Shown here in pieces: positions 52,758-63,528 of a stretch of 64,000 nt of DNA (the stretch's first letter is position 1; the number at the start of each line of letters is the position of its first letter). Made by a program: the position numbers and the translations under genes. The stretch spans positions 124,001 to 188,000 of the forward strand of contig NC_007775.1 of NCBI RefSeq assembly GCF_000013205.1. Direction: 5' to 3'. The notes beneath the pieces are model-generated. The model saw only the letters and a program-made list of their open reading frames with translations. It had not been told where the DNA came from and searched no databases. This stretch comes from Synechococcus sp. JA-3-3Ab. Lineage in GTDB: Bacteria > Cyanobacteriota > Cyanobacteriia > Thermostichales > Thermostichaceae.

Positions 52758-55400
52758 CTAGCTGACGGCTACAGCAGCAGGCGGCTCTTGGCGGGGCTGA
52801 GAGCCGATCTTGCGGAAGATCAGCCGCTCGTTGGCCACCTCCACCAGGATGCGGTCGCCGGGCAGGAACTCGTTTTCCAGCAGCTTGGTGGCGAGGGGGT
52901 TTTCGATCTCCCGCTGGATTACCCGCTTCAGCGGGCGGGCGCCAAACACGGGGTCGTAGCCCAGCTCGGCCAGGTAGTCCTTGGCCTCTTCGGTGAGGAC
53001 AATTTCAATTTGCTGATCCGCCAGCAACTGCTCCACCCGCCGCATCTGCAGGCTGACGATCTGGCGGATTTGCTCTTTGGTTAGAGCGTGGAAGATGATC
53101 AGTTCATCCACCCGGTTGAGGAACTCCGGCCGGAAGTGGTGCCGCAGCATGGCCAGCACCTGGCTTTTCATCTCCTCGTAGCGGCTCTCGTCGCCGCCAA
53201 TTTCCAGGATGAGCTCGCTGCCAATGTTGCTGGTCATGATGATGATGGTGTTTTTGAAGTCCACCGTCCTGCCTTGGGAGTCGGTGATGCGGCCGTCGTC
53301 CAGCACCTGCAGCAGGATGTTGAAGACATCAGGGTGGGCTTTTTCCACCTCGTCAAAGAGCACCACCGAGTAGGGGCGCCGCCGCACCGCTTCCGAGAGC
53401 TGCCCGCCTTCTTCGTAGCCCACATAGCCCGGCGGAGCCCCAATCAAGCGGGAGACGGAGTGCTTCTCCATGTACTCCGACATGTCGATGCGCACCATGG
53501 CCTCGGAGGTGTCGAAGAGGAACTCCGCCAGGGCGCGGGCCAGCTCGGTCTTCCCGACGCCGGTGGGCCCCATGAACAGGAACGAGCCGATGGGCCGATT
53601 GGGATCCTTGAGGCCGGCCCGGGCCCGCCGGATGGCGGCTGCCACCGCCGCTACCGCCTCGTCCTGGCCCACCACCCGCTGGTGCAAGTGGGCTTCCAGG
53701 CGCAGCAGCTTCTGCTTTTCCGACTCCATCAGGCTGGTGACCGGGATCCCGGTCCAGCGGGAGACGATCTCGGCAATGTCTTCGGGCGTCACCTGCTCCC
53801 GCAACAAGGGCTCGCCGTTGGCCTGCAGCTTGGCCAGGTGGGCCTCCTGCTCTTGGATCTGGCGCTCCAGCTCCATGAGCTTGCCGTATTTGAGCTCGGC
53901 AGCGCGGTTGAGGTCATATTTTTGTTCTGCCTGTTCAATCTGCAGCTTGACGGCATCCCGCTCGGCCTTGAGGTTTTGCAGCCGCTCGATGGCCTCTTTT
54001 TCCATTTGCCAACGGGCGCTCAGCTCCCGCTGCCGCTCCATCAAGTTGGCTAGCTCCTGCTCAATTTTGCCCAGGCGCTCTTTGGAGGCGGGGTCGTCTT
54101 CTTTCTTGAGGGAGAGCTCCTCCATCTGCAGTTGCATGATGCGCCGGTCGATTTCATCCAATTCGACGGGCTTGGAGGTGATCTCCATCTTCAGCTTGGC
54201 CGCCGCTTCGTCCACCAGGTCGATGGCCTTGTCGGGCAGGAAGCGCTCGGAGATGTAGCGGTTGGAGAGGACTGCCGCTGCCACCAGGGCCGAGTCGCTG
54301 ATTTTGACCCCGTGGTGCAGCTCGTAGCGCTCTTTGAGGCCGCGCAGGATGGAGATGGTGTCTTCCACGGAGGGCTGATCCACATACACCGGCTGGAAGC
54401 GGCGCTCCAGGGCGGCGTCTTTTTCGATGTGCTTGCGGTATTCATCCAGGGTGGTGGCGCCAATGCAGCGCAATTCGCCGCGGGCCAGCATGGGCTTGAG
54501 CAGGTTGCCGGCATCCATCGCCCCTTCGGCCGCCCCTGCCCCCACCACGGTGTGCAGCTCGTCGATGAAGAGGATGATCTGCCCTTCCGATTCGGTGACC
54601 TCCTTGAGCACGGCTTTGAGGCGGTCTTCAAACTCGCCGCGGTACTTGGCGCCGGCAATCAGGGATCCCATATCCAGGGCGATCACCCGCCGGTTTTTCA
54701 GCGACTCCGGCACGTCTCCCCGGTTGATGCGCTGGGCCAGGCCCTCGACGATGGCGGTTTTCCCCACACCCGGCTCGCCGATGAGGACGGGGTTGTTTTT
54801 GGTGCGGCGGGAGAGCACCTGAATGACGCGGCGGATCTCGTCGTCCCGCCCAATCACCGGATCCAGCTTCCCTTCGCGGGCGGCCTTGGTCAAGTCGCGG
54901 CCATAGCGCTCCAGGGCCTCGTAGCGGGACTCGGGATTTTTGTCGGTAACCCGCTGTTTGCCTCGCACCTGTTGGATAACGGGCTTGAGGCGCTCGACCG
55001 TCAAGCCCAGGGGTGCTAGAACGCGCTTGCCCACCCGCTCGTCGTCCAGGGATCCCAAAAGCAAGTGCTCTACCGAGATAAAATCATCGCCATACTCTTT
55101 GCGAAACTCCTCGGCTCGATCCAGCGTGGTCTCCAGGCCGCGGCCTAGGTAGAGCTGATCCACCCGCGCCAGCTTGGGCTGCTGGTTGATAAAGCTTTCC
55201 ACTCTATCCCGCACCAGCCTCGGATCGAGGCCGGCCCGCTGCAAAATGGTCTGGGTGAGACCCCCCTCTTGATCCAGAAGGGAGATCAGCAAATGCTCGG
55301 TTTCCAACTGTTGCTGCTGGTGCCGCCGGGCTACATCTTGGGATTGGACAATGGCGCTCCAGGCTTTCTCGGTAAATTGGTTGGGATTGGTGGGCTGCAT
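52758..55400 (-). CDS. clpB: Disaggregase ATPase ClpB (Hsp100)
   Basis: 880 residues: N domain ([30 protein letters not shown]), first AAA+ module (Walker [10 protein letters not shown], Walker B ILFIDELH), the long coiled-coil middle domain (about residues 400-530) specific to ClpB, second AAA+ module (Walker [10 protein letters not shown], Walker [14 protein letters not shown]) and C-terminal domain. It works with DnaK to rescue aggregated proteins after heat stress, fitting a thermophile. ATG 55400. I did not find a CIRCE element. Confidence 0.97.
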   Translation of the reverse strand: MQPTNPNQFTEKAWSAIVQSQDVARRHQQQQLETEHLLISLLDQEGGLTQTILQRAGLDPRLVRDRVESFINQQPKLARVDQLYLGRGLETTLDRAEEFRKEYGDDFISVEHLLLGSLDDERVGKRVLAPLGLTVERLKPVIQQVRGKQRVTDKNPESRYEALERYGRDLTKAAREGKLDPVIGRDDEIRRVIQVLSRRTKNNPVLIGEPGVGKTAIVEGLAQRINRGDVPESLKNRRVIALDMGSLIAGAKYRGEFEDRLKAVLKEVTESEGQIILFIDELHTVVGAGAAEGAMDAGNLLKPMLARGELRCIGATTLDEYRKHIEKDAALERRFQPVYVDQPSVEDTISILRGLKERYELHHGVKISDSALVAAAVLSNRYISERFLPDKAIDLVDEAAAKLKMEITSKPVELDEIDRRIMQLQMEELSLKKEDDPASKERLGKIEQELANLMERQRELSARWQMEKEAIERLQNLKAERDAVKLQIEQAEQKYDLNRAAELKYGKLMELERQIQEQEAHLAKLQANGEPLLREQVTPEDIAEIVSRWTGIPVTSLMESEKQKLLRLEAHLHQRVVGQDEAVAAVAAAIRRARAGLKDPNRPIGSFLFMGPTGVGKTELARALAEFLFDTSEAMVRIDMSEYMEKHSVSRLIGAPPGYVGYEEGGQLSEAVRRRPYSVVLFDEVEKAHPDVFNILLQVLDDGRITDSQGRTVDFKNTIIIMTSNIGSELILEIGGDESRYEEMKSQVLAMLRHHFRPEFLNRVDELIIFHALTKEQIRQIVSLQMRRVEQLLADQQIEIVLTEEAKDYLAELGYDPVFGARPLKRVIQREIENPLATKLLENEFLPGDRILVEVANERLIFRKIGSQPRQEPPAAVAVS

Positions 55401-55592
55401 AGGGGTTTGGCAGGAGTTTTTTTACAGTGTATAGGAAGACAATGCAGGGGGCAGCCAAGGGGCTCTCAGCCCTTGCTGCCGACTTGGGGAAGCGCTGCTG
55501 GCATCCTACGATCCAGGTATCGCCTATTTTGCCAAAGCCGGAGTTCGCAACAACCGTCCCCTCCTACCGCGATTGATGGACGGATCCCCGCC

Positions 55593-57878
55593 TTATTCCT
55601 CTTCTTCGTAGGGCCGTCCCTCGCCGATCACCGCCAGGTCAATTTGTTGGCGGTAGTAGTCTACGTTTTTAATCTGCACCTCCACCCGATCCCCCAGGCG
55701 GAACTGGCGCCGGCTTTTGCGCCCTACCAGGGCCTGCTGGCGGCTGCGGTATTCGTACCAGTCGTTTTTCAGGGTGCTGACCCGCACCAAGCCTTCCGCC
55801 AAGATGGGATCCACCTGCACAAAAAAGCCGTAGTTCTGGACGCTGACGATCAGGCCGGGGAACGTCTCCCCCAGGTGTTTTTGCATGAACTCGCACCGCT
55901 TCAAGCCCATCAGCTCCCGCTCTGCCTGTTGATGGAGCTGATATCCCGCCTGGATTTTGGGCAGTTGCGCTTGGAGAAAGGCCTGCCACTCCTCATGCAC
56001 TTTTGGCGGCAGCACCTGCCAATCAATTTGGTCGTAGCTGCCGGGGCCATGCAGATCCACCACGGTTTTGGAGCGCGGGCTGCGGCGATCCCGTCCTTTG
56101 CTCAAGGCTAGGTGCAGAGCCCGCAAATTCAGCAAATCGGCATAGCGGCGCAAAGGGGCAGTAAAAGAGGCGTAGGGCTCTTTGAGGCCAAGGCCAAAAT
56201 GGCCGAGCGGCTCCTGCAGCGGCTGCAGGCAATACTCGACGGGGGGCAGAGTAGCCAACAACTGGGCCACCAAGGCTGGGCTAGTCCCTGCGGCCAAGAC
56301 ATCGGGGGCGGTGATGCGGGCACAGATCCGCTGCCAATCGGCTAACGTCACAGCTTCTGGATCCTGCAAGTTCAGATCCAGCTTCATGGCGTTGGCCAGA
56401 CGCAAAAAGTTCTGCAGGGCCTCAGCGGTGGGGGGCTTCTGCACGCGGGCCAACGAAGGGATCCCCAGCCGGCGCAAATGGTGGCCCAGGATTTGGTTGG
56501 CCAGCAGCAGAATTTCGGTCATCAGGGCGTGGGCGCCGAGGCGATCGCTGACCAGCAGGGGCCCATAGCCGCTTTCATCGGCAGAGTAGGGGGTGAGCAA
56601 ATCCAACAGGGGCAGATCGAACCCGCCTGCCTGGTGGCGCTTGACTCGCAGGACTTGGCTGAGACGGAGCAGGTTTTGCAGCAGGGCCATCAACTCCGGC
56701 ACCTCCTCATCGGGGCCCAGATCCGCGGCGGTGGCCAAGAGAGCCTGCACCTGACCATAGGACAGGTGAGCCCGCGATTGCACCAGGCTGGGGTGGATCT
56801 CGAAGTTGCGCACCACCCCTTCGGGGTCAATGGTCAGCAGCAGCGAGTAGGCCAGACGCTCCTGCTGCGGCAACAGAGCCAGGCGGCTGTGCACTTCCGG
56901 CGGGAAAAGGGGCAGCACCACGCTATCCAGGTAAACCGTGGCGGTGCGCCGCTGCGCCTCCCGCTCCAGGGGGTGATCCGGATCCAGCCAGTGGGCTACA
57001 TCGGCAATGTGCACCCCCAGCAGCCAGTGGCCCTCTTCTTGCCGCTGCAGGGAGACGGCCACGTTGGGCTCGAGGCCGTGGGGGTGCTGCAAGTCCAGCG
57101 GCTCCAGCGTGACGCAAAACCAGTCCCGCAGATCGCGACGGTTCTTTTGGTCGGAGCGGCTCAGCTTTTTGGGCAGAGTTGCCGCAGCCTCCAGCACCGC
57201 CGGGGGAAACTCCTGGGGCAGGTCGTACTTGCAGCAGACCAGATCCGCATCGATGGACGCCTCCGGGCCATTGCCCAAGATCTTGCGAATCGTGCCCACG
57301 GGGGGCAAGTTGCCCAGCGGGTAGCGCTCCACTTCCACATAGGCCACCCGACCTTCCGCCAGCTCGGCAGGGGATCCCTCGGTCAAGGCCAGCTCGAACA
57401 GCAGCCGGTCATCCAGAGGCACCACCCGGAAACCCTCTTCCGTCTGTTTGAGGCGGCCCACGAGAGTGGGATTGGCCCGTTCCACAACAGCTACCACCTC
57501 TCCCTCTGGGCTGCGGCGGCGATTGCCTTCTTTGGTAATCCGGGCTATCACTTGGTCGCCGTTCCAAGCGCCGCTAAGGTTGCTGCCGTGGATATACACA
57601 TCCTCTGCCCCCGGTTCATCCCGCACGGCAAAGCAAAAACCCTTGCTGGAACAGCGCAAACGCCCCACCACCAAGGATTCATCCGGCTTACGCCGATAGC
57701 GGGGCGGATCCCCTGTCCGTTCGAGAAACCCCGCCCGTACCAGACCATCGAGGGCAATCTCGAGCATTTCCGGCGCTTCTGGGTCTGAGGCTGGCAGGAG
57801 GGCAAGCAGCGCGTCTTTATCGGTCCATTGCTCGGCAGGTTGAGAGAAAAAGTGATGAAAAATCCGAGAGAAATCCAT
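55593..57878 (-). CDS. rnr: Exoribonuclease of the RNase II/RNase R family
   Basis: 3'-5' exoribonuclease, 761 residues. An N-terminal cold-shock/OB region precedes the RNB catalytic domain with VAVSLQRQEEGHWLLGVHIADVAHWLDPDHPLEREA (catalytic aspartates) and EILLLANQILGHHL, then APLRRYADLLNLR. The C-terminal S1 domain is KHLGETFPGLIVSVQNYGFFVQVDPIL and RQFRLGDRVEVQIKNVD. Whether it acts as RNase R or RNase II cannot be decided by eye. ATG 57878. Confidence 0.93.
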   Translation of the reverse strand: MDFSRIFHHFFSQPAEQWTDKDALLALLPASDPEAPEMLEIALDGLVRAGFLERTGDPPRYRRKPDESLVVGRLRCSSKGFCFAVRDEPGAEDVYIHGSNLSGAWNGDQVIARITKEGNRRRSPEGEVVAVVERANPTLVGRLKQTEEGFRVVPLDDRLLFELALTEGSPAELAEGRVAYVEVERYPLGNLPPVGTIRKILGNGPEASIDADLVCCKYDLPQEFPPAVLEAAATLPKKLSRSDQKNRRDLRDWFCVTLEPLDLQHPHGLEPNVAVSLQRQEEGHWLLGVHIADVAHWLDPDHPLEREAQRRTATVYLDSVVLPLFPPEVHSRLALLPQQERLAYSLLLTIDPEGVVRNFEIHPSLVQSRAHLSYGQVQALLATAADLGPDEEVPELMALLQNLLRLSQVLRVKRHQAGGFDLPLLDLLTPYSADESGYGPLLVSDRLGAHALMTEILLLANQILGHHLRRLGIPSLARVQKPPTAEALQNFLRLANAMKLDLNLQDPEAVTLADWQRICARITAPDVLAAGTSPALVAQLLATLPPVEYCLQPLQEPLGHFGLGLKEPYASFTAPLRRYADLLNLRALHLALSKGRDRRSPRSKTVVDLHGPGSYDQIDWQVLPPKVHEEWQAFLQAQLPKIQAGYQLHQQAERELMGLKRCEFMQKHLGETFPGLIVSVQNYGFFVQVDPILAEGLVRVSTLKNDWYEYRSRQQALVGRKSRRQFRLGDRVEVQIKNVDYYRQQIDLAVIGEGRPYEEEE

Positions 57879-57935
57879 TGCGGGTATCCAGGGGGAATGA
57901 GAGCCGCGATTAAGGGACAGGCGCAGCCACTTGGA

Positions 57936-58577
57936 TTAGTCGCGGTGGCCGGTGACGATAAAGGCTACTCGCTGACCGATGTTGGTGCAGTGGTCGGCCA
58001 GACGCTCTAGGTAGCGGATCGCCAGCAACATCAACAGGATAGGCTCGATCGATCCCTTGATGTCAGACTGCTGCGCCAACGTATTGTAAAGGTTGGTGTA
58101 GTCTTCATCAACGGCGTCGTCTTCCCGCTTCAGTTGTCGGCCCAGCTCGGCATCCAACTCCGTCAGGGCGGCCAGGCTGTGGCTGAGCATTTTCTGGCAG
58201 CGCTGCATCGTCAGGCGAATGCGGCCCAGCTCCGGGGGCGGCGGGTACATGACCAAGCGCAGGGCCACTTCGGCCAAATCTTTGGCGTAGTCGCCAATCC
58301 GCTCCAGATCGCGTACCAGTTGCATCAGGGTACTGATCCAGCGCAGATCCCGCGCCACCGGGGAGCGCAAGGCAATCAAATTAATACAGTCTTTCTCGAT
58401 TTGGCGATAAAAGCGGTCAATTTGCTTGTCTTGGGCGATCACCTGTTCGGCGGCGGCCAAGTTCTGTTCAAACAGGGCCTGCTGGGCCAAGACCACCGAC
58501 TTTTCCACCAGCGCCCCCATGCGCAGCACGTCCTGCTGTACCCGTTTGATGTGAAGTTGTAGCTCGGCTTGCCCCAT
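57936..58577 (-). CDS. phoU: Phosphate-signalling protein PhoU
   Basis: 213 residues with two repeated three-helix PhoU bundles (VEKSVVLAQQALFEQNLAAAEQVIAQDKQIDRFYRQIEKDC and LSHSLAALTELDAELGRQL...DDAVDEDY). It represses the Pho regulon when phosphate is ample, through PstB and the sensor kinase. ATG 58577 (MGQAELQLHIKRVQQD). No pst genes are in the window. Confidence 0.92.
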   Translation of the reverse strand: MGQAELQLHIKRVQQDVLRMGALVEKSVVLAQQALFEQNLAAAEQVIAQDKQIDRFYRQIEKDCINLIALRSPVARDLRWISTLMQLVRDLERIGDYAKDLAEVALRLVMYPPPPELGRIRLTMQRCQKMLSHSLAALTELDAELGRQLKREDDAVDEDYTNLYNTLAQQSDIKGSIEPILLMLLAIRYLERLADHCTNIGQRVAFIVTGHRD

Positions 58578-58784
58578 GGCTTTCTCCCATGAATGTGGGC
58601 AGGGGGGAAATGTCTGCAGTCGTTTTGGATCACCAGAGCCAGTTGATCTCAATCATGGCAAACTTCGCCTGGAATAGAGGCAGGGAAGATGGCCAACTTG
58701 GGGGAAGATGAAAATAGCGGTTGCCCTTTGAGGGGGATTCGTCTGTCTGGAGTTCTCGGGTTGCTTTGTCATTGAGACGGTCTC

Positions 58785-60113
58785 ATGGCTCTCCCCCCTA
58801 TCGTTGTGTTGGACGATGATCCCACCGGATCCCAAACCGTTCACAGTTGCTTGCTCCTCACCCGCTGGGATCCGCAAACACTCAAGCTAGGGCTGCAGGA
58901 TAGCTCGCCGATTCGCTTTATCCTCACCAACACCCGATCCCTGCCAGCGGCGGAGGCTGCCGAGGTGACGCGGTCGGTCTGCCGGGCCCTGAAGCAGGCC
59001 ATGGGAGAGCTGGGGTGGGAGCGGGCCCTTTTTATCAGCCGCTCCGACTCGACGCTGCGCGGGCACTATCCCTTGGAGACGGATGTGATGGCGGCGGAGC
59101 TGGGGCCCTTTGATGCCCACTTCCTGGTGCCAGCCTTTTTTGAAGGGGGGCGCATCACCCGCAACAGTGTCCACTACCTACGGGTGGGGGAGCGCTGGGT
59201 GCCGGTGCATGAGACGGAGTTTGCCCGCGATGGGGTGTTTGGCTACCACCACAGCTATTTGCCTGAGTATGTGCAGGAGAAAACCCAAGGGCGGATCCGG
59301 GCCGAGCAGGTGGTGCGACTGACCCTGGAGCAGATCCGCGCCGGCTGTCTGGAGCGGCTTTTGAGGCTGGAGGGGAATGTCTGCTGTGTGGTGGATGGAG
59401 AAACCCAGGCGGATCTGGATCGTTTTGCCCAGGATGTCTGGGCGGCTCTGGAGCAGGGGAAGCGCTTTTTGTTTCGCAGCGCCGCCAGCCTCTTGACGGC
59501 TTTGGCCCAGTTGCCGCCACAGCCGGTTCTGCCAGAGCAGATGGGGCGGTTTGTCCGCTCCGACCGGCCAGGGGTGGTGATTGTGGGATCCCATGTGCAA
59601 AAGTCCAGCCAGCAGTTGGCTCGGCTGTTGCAGGAGCCAGGGATCCAGGGCATCGAGGTGGAGGTAAAGCGCCTGTTGGAAGCGGGGAGGGAAGCGGAGC
59701 TGCTGCCGGCCCTCTTGAGCCAAGTCCAGCGCGCCTACGAGCAGGGCCTGACGCCGGTGGTCTACACCAGCCGAGAAGAAGTGCGCTTTGAGGGCGCTGC
59801 CCCAGAGGCACGCCTGGCCTTTGGGCAGAGAGTTTCCCGCCTGTTGATGGCCATTGTGCAGGGGCTGCCGGAAGGGATCGGCTATCTCGTTAGCAAGGGC
59901 GGCATTACCTCCAACAACATCCTCAGCGTTGGCCTCAACCTGCCAGCGGTGCGGCTGCTGGGGCAGATCTACCCAGGGATCTCCATGGTGCTCACGCCGG
60001 CGGATCACCCCCGCTTTCCCAACCTGCCGGTGGTGCTGTTTCCGGGCAACGTGGGCGAGGCGGATACGTTGGTTTTAATCCACCGTCGCCTCCACAGCCG
60101 CGGGCTAGTCTAG
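58785..60113 (+). CDS. Four-carbon acid sugar kinase-like (DUF1537/OtnK family)
   Basis: 442 residues. The N-terminal motif is VVLDDDPTGSQTVHSC, followed by FISRSDSTLRGHYPLETDVM and VPAFFEGGRITRNSVHYL. The C-terminal nucleotide-binding part includes VVIVGSHVQKSS and GYLVSKGGITSNNIL. Known members phosphorylate four-carbon sugar acids such as threonate. No matching dehydrogenase or aldolase is adjacent, so the substrate is open. ATG 58785. Confidence 0.85.
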   Translation: MALPPIVVLDDDPTGSQTVHSCLLLTRWDPQTLKLGLQDSSPIRFILTNTRSLPAAEAAEVTRSVCRALKQAMGELGWERALFISRSDSTLRGHYPLETDVMAAELGPFDAHFLVPAFFEGGRITRNSVHYLRVGERWVPVHETEFARDGVFGYHHSYLPEYVQEKTQGRIRAEQVVRLTLEQIRAGCLERLLRLEGNVCCVVDGETQADLDRFAQDVWAALEQGKRFLFRSAASLLTALAQLPPQPVLPEQMGRFVRSDRPGVVIVGSHVQKSSQQLARLLQEPGIQGIEVEVKRLLEAGREAELLPALLSQVQRAYEQGLTPVVYTSREEVRFEGAAPEARLAFGQRVSRLLMAIVQGLPEGIGYLVSKGGITSNNILSVGLNLPAVRLLGQIYPGISMVLTPADHPRFPNLPVVLFPGNVGEADTLVLIHRRLHSRGLV

Positions 60114-60129
60114 CCTGGAGGAAATCACC

Positions 60130-61644
60130 ATGGCTGAACTCATCTCCCCCCCTGAAGCTCTGCCTGCCTTGGAGGCCTGGTGGGGATCCCTGCGGCAGGG
60201 GCCAACGGTGTTGCCTCCGGCGGTGGTGCACCGCTGTTCTGAGCGCCTGGGCAGCCGGGATGCCGATGTGGTGATTGCCGGCGGCACCCTGGGGATTCTC
60301 TTGGGGGCGGCTTTGGCCCGGCGAGGCTGGCGGGTGATCCTGATCGAGCGCGGCATCTTGCGGGGGCGGGAGCAGGAGTGGAACACCTCGCGGCAGGAGC
60401 TGCAGGTGTTGTTAGAACTGGAGCTGCTCACCCCGACAGAGTGGGAGGCAATCCAGGTGACCCACTACCCCAGTGGGCGCATTGGCTTTGGGGAGGGTCC
60501 CACCTGGTGGGTGGAAGGGGTGCTGAATGTGGGCGTGGATCCGGTCGGCTTGCTGGAGTTCCTCAAGCAGCATTTCCTAGACTGGGGGGGCCAGGTGCGG
60601 GAGCAGACCGGGTTTCTCAGCGCCACGGTCCACCCCGATGGGATCCGCATCCAGACCACCGCCGGCCAGCTCAGCGCCCAACTCCTGGTGGATGCCATGG
60701 GGCACCGCTCCCCCATCGTGGCCCAGGCCCGCCAAGGGCAGCCGCCGGACAGCGTCTGTCTGGTGGTGGGATCCTGTGCCCAGGGGCTGCCCGACCAACC
60801 CACTGGGGATCTGTTCTACAGCTTTACCCCCGCCCAGAACGGCTACCAGCCCTTTTGGGAAGCTTTCCCCGCCCGCGATGGGCGCACCACCTACTTGTTT
60901 ACCTACTGCGACCGGGATCCCCGCCGACCCAGTCTGGAGAGGCTGTGGCAGGACTACTGCCGGCTGCTCCCTGCCTACCAGGGGGCCGAGCTGGCGCAGA
61001 TCCGCTGGGTGCGCAAGCTGGGTGGCGTTTTCCCCGCCTACCGCCGCAGCCCGCTGCAACTGCCCGGGGATCGCCTCTTGGCAGTGGGAGACAGCAGCGG
61101 CAGCCAGTCGCCCTTGAGCTTTGGCGGCTTTGGGGCGATGTTGCGCCACCTGGATCGCCTGCAACAGGGGATCCACGAGGCCCTGGCGCAGCGGCAGCTC
61201 GACCGGGCGGCCCTGGCCCTGCTGCAGCCCTACCAGCCCAATTTGGCGGTGACCTGGCTGTTTCAGAAGGCGATGATCCCCCCTTTGGCGGAGAAAAACT
61301 GGGATCCCAACAGCATTAACCGCTTGTTGAGCAGAGTGTTTGAGGCCATGATGGCCGCCGGCCCCCAGGTGGTGCAGCCCTTTTTGCAGGATGTGGTGCA
61401 GTTGGGCGGCTTGGCCCAAGCGCTGTGGGGCGTGATGAGGCGGGATCCGGCACTGGTGGCCGCGCTCCTGCCTCGGCTGGGGCTGCCGGAGCTGCTGGCA
61501 TGGGCGGGCCACTTCGGCGCCCTCGGCCTCTACGAGCTTTTGCAAAGGCTAGCTGACCGCCCAGAAGCAACCCCGCAAGACTACTTTTGGAAGCGGCGGC
61601 GCGAGGCCTGGCGCTACGGCTGCGGCCGGGATCACCTCTCCTAG
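60130..61644 (+). CDS. cruP: Lycopene cyclase-family FAD protein CruP
   Basis: 504 residues, typical of the CruA/CruP family. Landmarks I recognise: FAD fold DVVIAGGTLGILLGAALARRGWRVILIERG, EQEWNTSRQELQVLLEL, VCLVVGSCAQG, YQPFWEAFPARDGRTTYLFTY, GDSSGSQSPLSFGGFGAMLRHLDRL, LQPYQPNLAVTWLFQKAM and PFLQDVVQLGGL. The family acts on carotenoids; CruP in other species is linked to oxidative-stress protection and its cyclase activity is debated. GGAGG precedes ATG 60130. The stop overlaps that of treZ (CTAG). Confidence 0.88.
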   Translation: MAELISPPEALPALEAWWGSLRQGPTVLPPAVVHRCSERLGSRDADVVIAGGTLGILLGAALARRGWRVILIERGILRGREQEWNTSRQELQVLLELELLTPTEWEAIQVTHYPSGRIGFGEGPTWWVEGVLNVGVDPVGLLEFLKQHFLDWGGQVREQTGFLSATVHPDGIRIQTTAGQLSAQLLVDAMGHRSPIVAQARQGQPPDSVCLVVGSCAQGLPDQPTGDLFYSFTPAQNGYQPFWEAFPARDGRTTYLFTYCDRDPRRPSLERLWQDYCRLLPAYQGAELAQIRWVRKLGGVFPAYRRSPLQLPGDRLLAVGDSSGSQSPLSFGGFGAMLRHLDRLQQGIHEALAQRQLDRAALALLQPYQPNLAVTWLFQKAMIPPLAEKNWDPNSINRLLSRVFEAMMAAGPQVVQPFLQDVVQLGGLAQALWGVMRRDPALVAALLPRLGLPELLAWAGHFGALGLYELLQRLADRPEATPQDYFWKRRREAWRYGCGRDHLS

Positions 61645-63449
61645 GTGTTCTGGCCGTACACCACCACCCCATAGGGCGGTATCTCAACGGGCTCCCCTTG
61701 GTTTTTTGCCGGCAGGGAGGATCCCTGGTCGCCGCTATCTAGAAGCTTCTGCCAACTGCCGCCGGGCCATTGGGCGTAGGTGACCACCTGGTCGGGGCTG
61801 AAGTTCAACAGGGCCAGGACAGCTTGGGATCCCTGGTGGCGGTGCAGGGCCAGGCCAGTTTGGGCAAACAGCTCCACCTCCACCGAGTTCCGCTCCAGGT
61901 TTTGCAGCGGCGCCAGGGTCTTGCGCAAGTGAATGAGGGTTTGGTACCACCGCCGCAAGACCTGGTGATGGCCGGCGTGGCCCAGTTCCCAGTTGAGCTT
62001 CGAGTGCAAGAAAGTCTCTTCCGCTTGGGGATCCGGCACCTCCCCTTGCCAGGCAAAGGCGCTGAACTCGCGGCGGCGTCCTTGGCGCACCGCTTCCACC
62101 AGGTCGGGATCCCCGTGGCTGACGAAGTAGAGAAAGGGGGCCACCTCCCCATACTCTTCCCCCATAAACAGCAGCGGCAACATAGGAGCTAGCAGCAGGG
62201 CAGCGGCGGCCAACTTGAGACCTTCAAAAGAAGTCAGCTGGCTGAGGCGCTCTCCCAGCCTGCGGTTGCCCACCTGGTCGTGGTTTTGGATGCAGATTAC
62301 AAACTGGGATCCCGGCCTGCCGATGGCGGAATTGCCGTGGCGCCTGCCGCGGTAGGGGGAGTACTGGCCGGAATAGACGTAGCTTTCGCGGTAGGCCTTG
62401 GCCAGGTGCTCCAATTGGCCAAAGTCTTGGTAGTAGCCTGTCTTTTCCCCGGTCAGCAGGGTGTGAACCGAGTGATGGAAGTCGTCGCACCACTGGGCGT
62501 CTAGCCCGTAGCCCCCTTGCCTGCGGGGGGTGATGAGGCGGACGTCGTTGAGGTCGCTTTCAGCTACAAGCACCCTGGGCCAGCCCGTGCGCGCTTCTAG
62601 GGCATCTACCCGCTCCGCCAATTCTTGCAAAAAAGGGTGGGCGCTGAAGTCGTAGATGGCGTGCACCGCGTCCAGCCGCAGGCCGTCCAGGTGAAACTCC
62701 TCTAGCCAGTACTCGGCATTTTGCAGGAAAAACTCCCGCACGCCGTCGGAGGAGCGGTCGTCGAAGTTGAGGGCCTCTCCCCAAGGAGTGCGGTACTTGT
62801 CGGTGAAGTAGGGGCCAAAGTCCCGCAGGTAGTTCCCCTCCGGCCCCAGGTGGTTGTAGACCACATCCAAGACGACAGCCAGGCCCTGCTGATGGCAGGC
62901 GTTCACCAACGCTTTCAGGCCCGCTGCTCCCCCATAGCTAGTCTGCACGGCATAGGGATAGACGCCGTCATAGCCCCAGTTGCGCTCCCCCGGAAACTGG
63001 GCCACCGGCATCAGCTCCAGCACGTTGACCCCCAGCTCCACCAGGTGCGGCAGGCGAGGGATCAGGGCGGCAAAGGTGCCCTCTGGGGTAAAGGTGCCTA
63101 CATGGAGCTCGTAGAGGATCCACTGGGAGAGCGGGATCCCCCGCCAGCCCTGATCCTGCCAGTCGAAGTGGGGATCCACCACCCGCGATGGGCCGTGGAC
63201 GCCGTAGGGCTGGCAGCGGGAAGCGGGATCTGGCCGCTCCACCACCCCCGCTGCGGTGTGCAGACGGTAGAGGTAGTCCACCGGCCCCGGCGGGATCCCC
63301 TCCACCTCCGCCTGCCAATAGCCCTGCTCCTCCTGCTTGAGAGGGATAACCTGTTGGACAGGGCTGATTATCTTCAGCTCCACTTGTTCGACTAAGGGCG
63401 CCCATACCGAGAAGCGATAGCGGCCCTGCCCCAAGGGATAGGCGCCCAT
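61641..63449 (-). CDS. treZ: Malto-oligosyltrehalose trehalohydrolase TreZ
   Basis: Releases trehalose from maltooligosyl-trehalose. An N-terminal CBM48-like domain (YRFSVWAPLVEQVELKI) precedes the GH13 barrel: ELHVGTFTPEGTF, VLDVVYNHLGPEGNYL, nucleophile region DGLRLDAVHAI, acid/base VAESDLND and CIQNHDQVGNRRLG. Length 602 residues from ATG 63449. Its partner treY is not in the window. Trehalose would act as a compatible solute. Confidence 0.93.
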   Translation of the reverse strand: MGAYPLGQGRYRFSVWAPLVEQVELKIISPVQQVIPLKQEEQGYWQAEVEGIPPGPVDYLYRLHTAAGVVERPDPASRCQPYGVHGPSRVVDPHFDWQDQGWRGIPLSQWILYELHVGTFTPEGTFAALIPRLPHLVELGVNVLELMPVAQFPGERNWGYDGVYPYAVQTSYGGAAGLKALVNACHQQGLAVVLDVVYNHLGPEGNYLRDFGPYFTDKYRTPWGEALNFDDRSSDGVREFFLQNAEYWLEEFHLDGLRLDAVHAIYDFSAHPFLQELAERVDALEARTGWPRVLVAESDLNDVRLITPRRQGGYGLDAQWCDDFHHSVHTLLTGEKTGYYQDFGQLEHLAKAYRESYVYSGQYSPYRGRRHGNSAIGRPGSQFVICIQNHDQVGNRRLGERLSQLTSFEGLKLAAAALLLAPMLPLLFMGEEYGEVAPFLYFVSHGDPDLVEAVRQGRRREFSAFAWQGEVPDPQAEETFLHSKLNWELGHAGHHQVLRRWYQTLIHLRKTLAPLQNLERNSVEVELFAQTGLALHRHQGSQAVLALLNFSPDQVVTYAQWPGGSWQKLLDSGDQGSSLPAKNQGEPVEIPPYGVVVYGQNT

Positions 63450-63528
63450 CCGTCCGAGCGGAGGAGAAGTCTGAAGCACGAAACCTGTCTGCACAACTTG
63501 GCTTCTACTATAGCGCCTTGCTCCCCTA

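Noticed and set aside
55401-55592. CIRCE or other heat-shock operator upstream of clpB
   Set aside because: No TTAGCACTC-N9-GAGTGCTAA-like sequence found.
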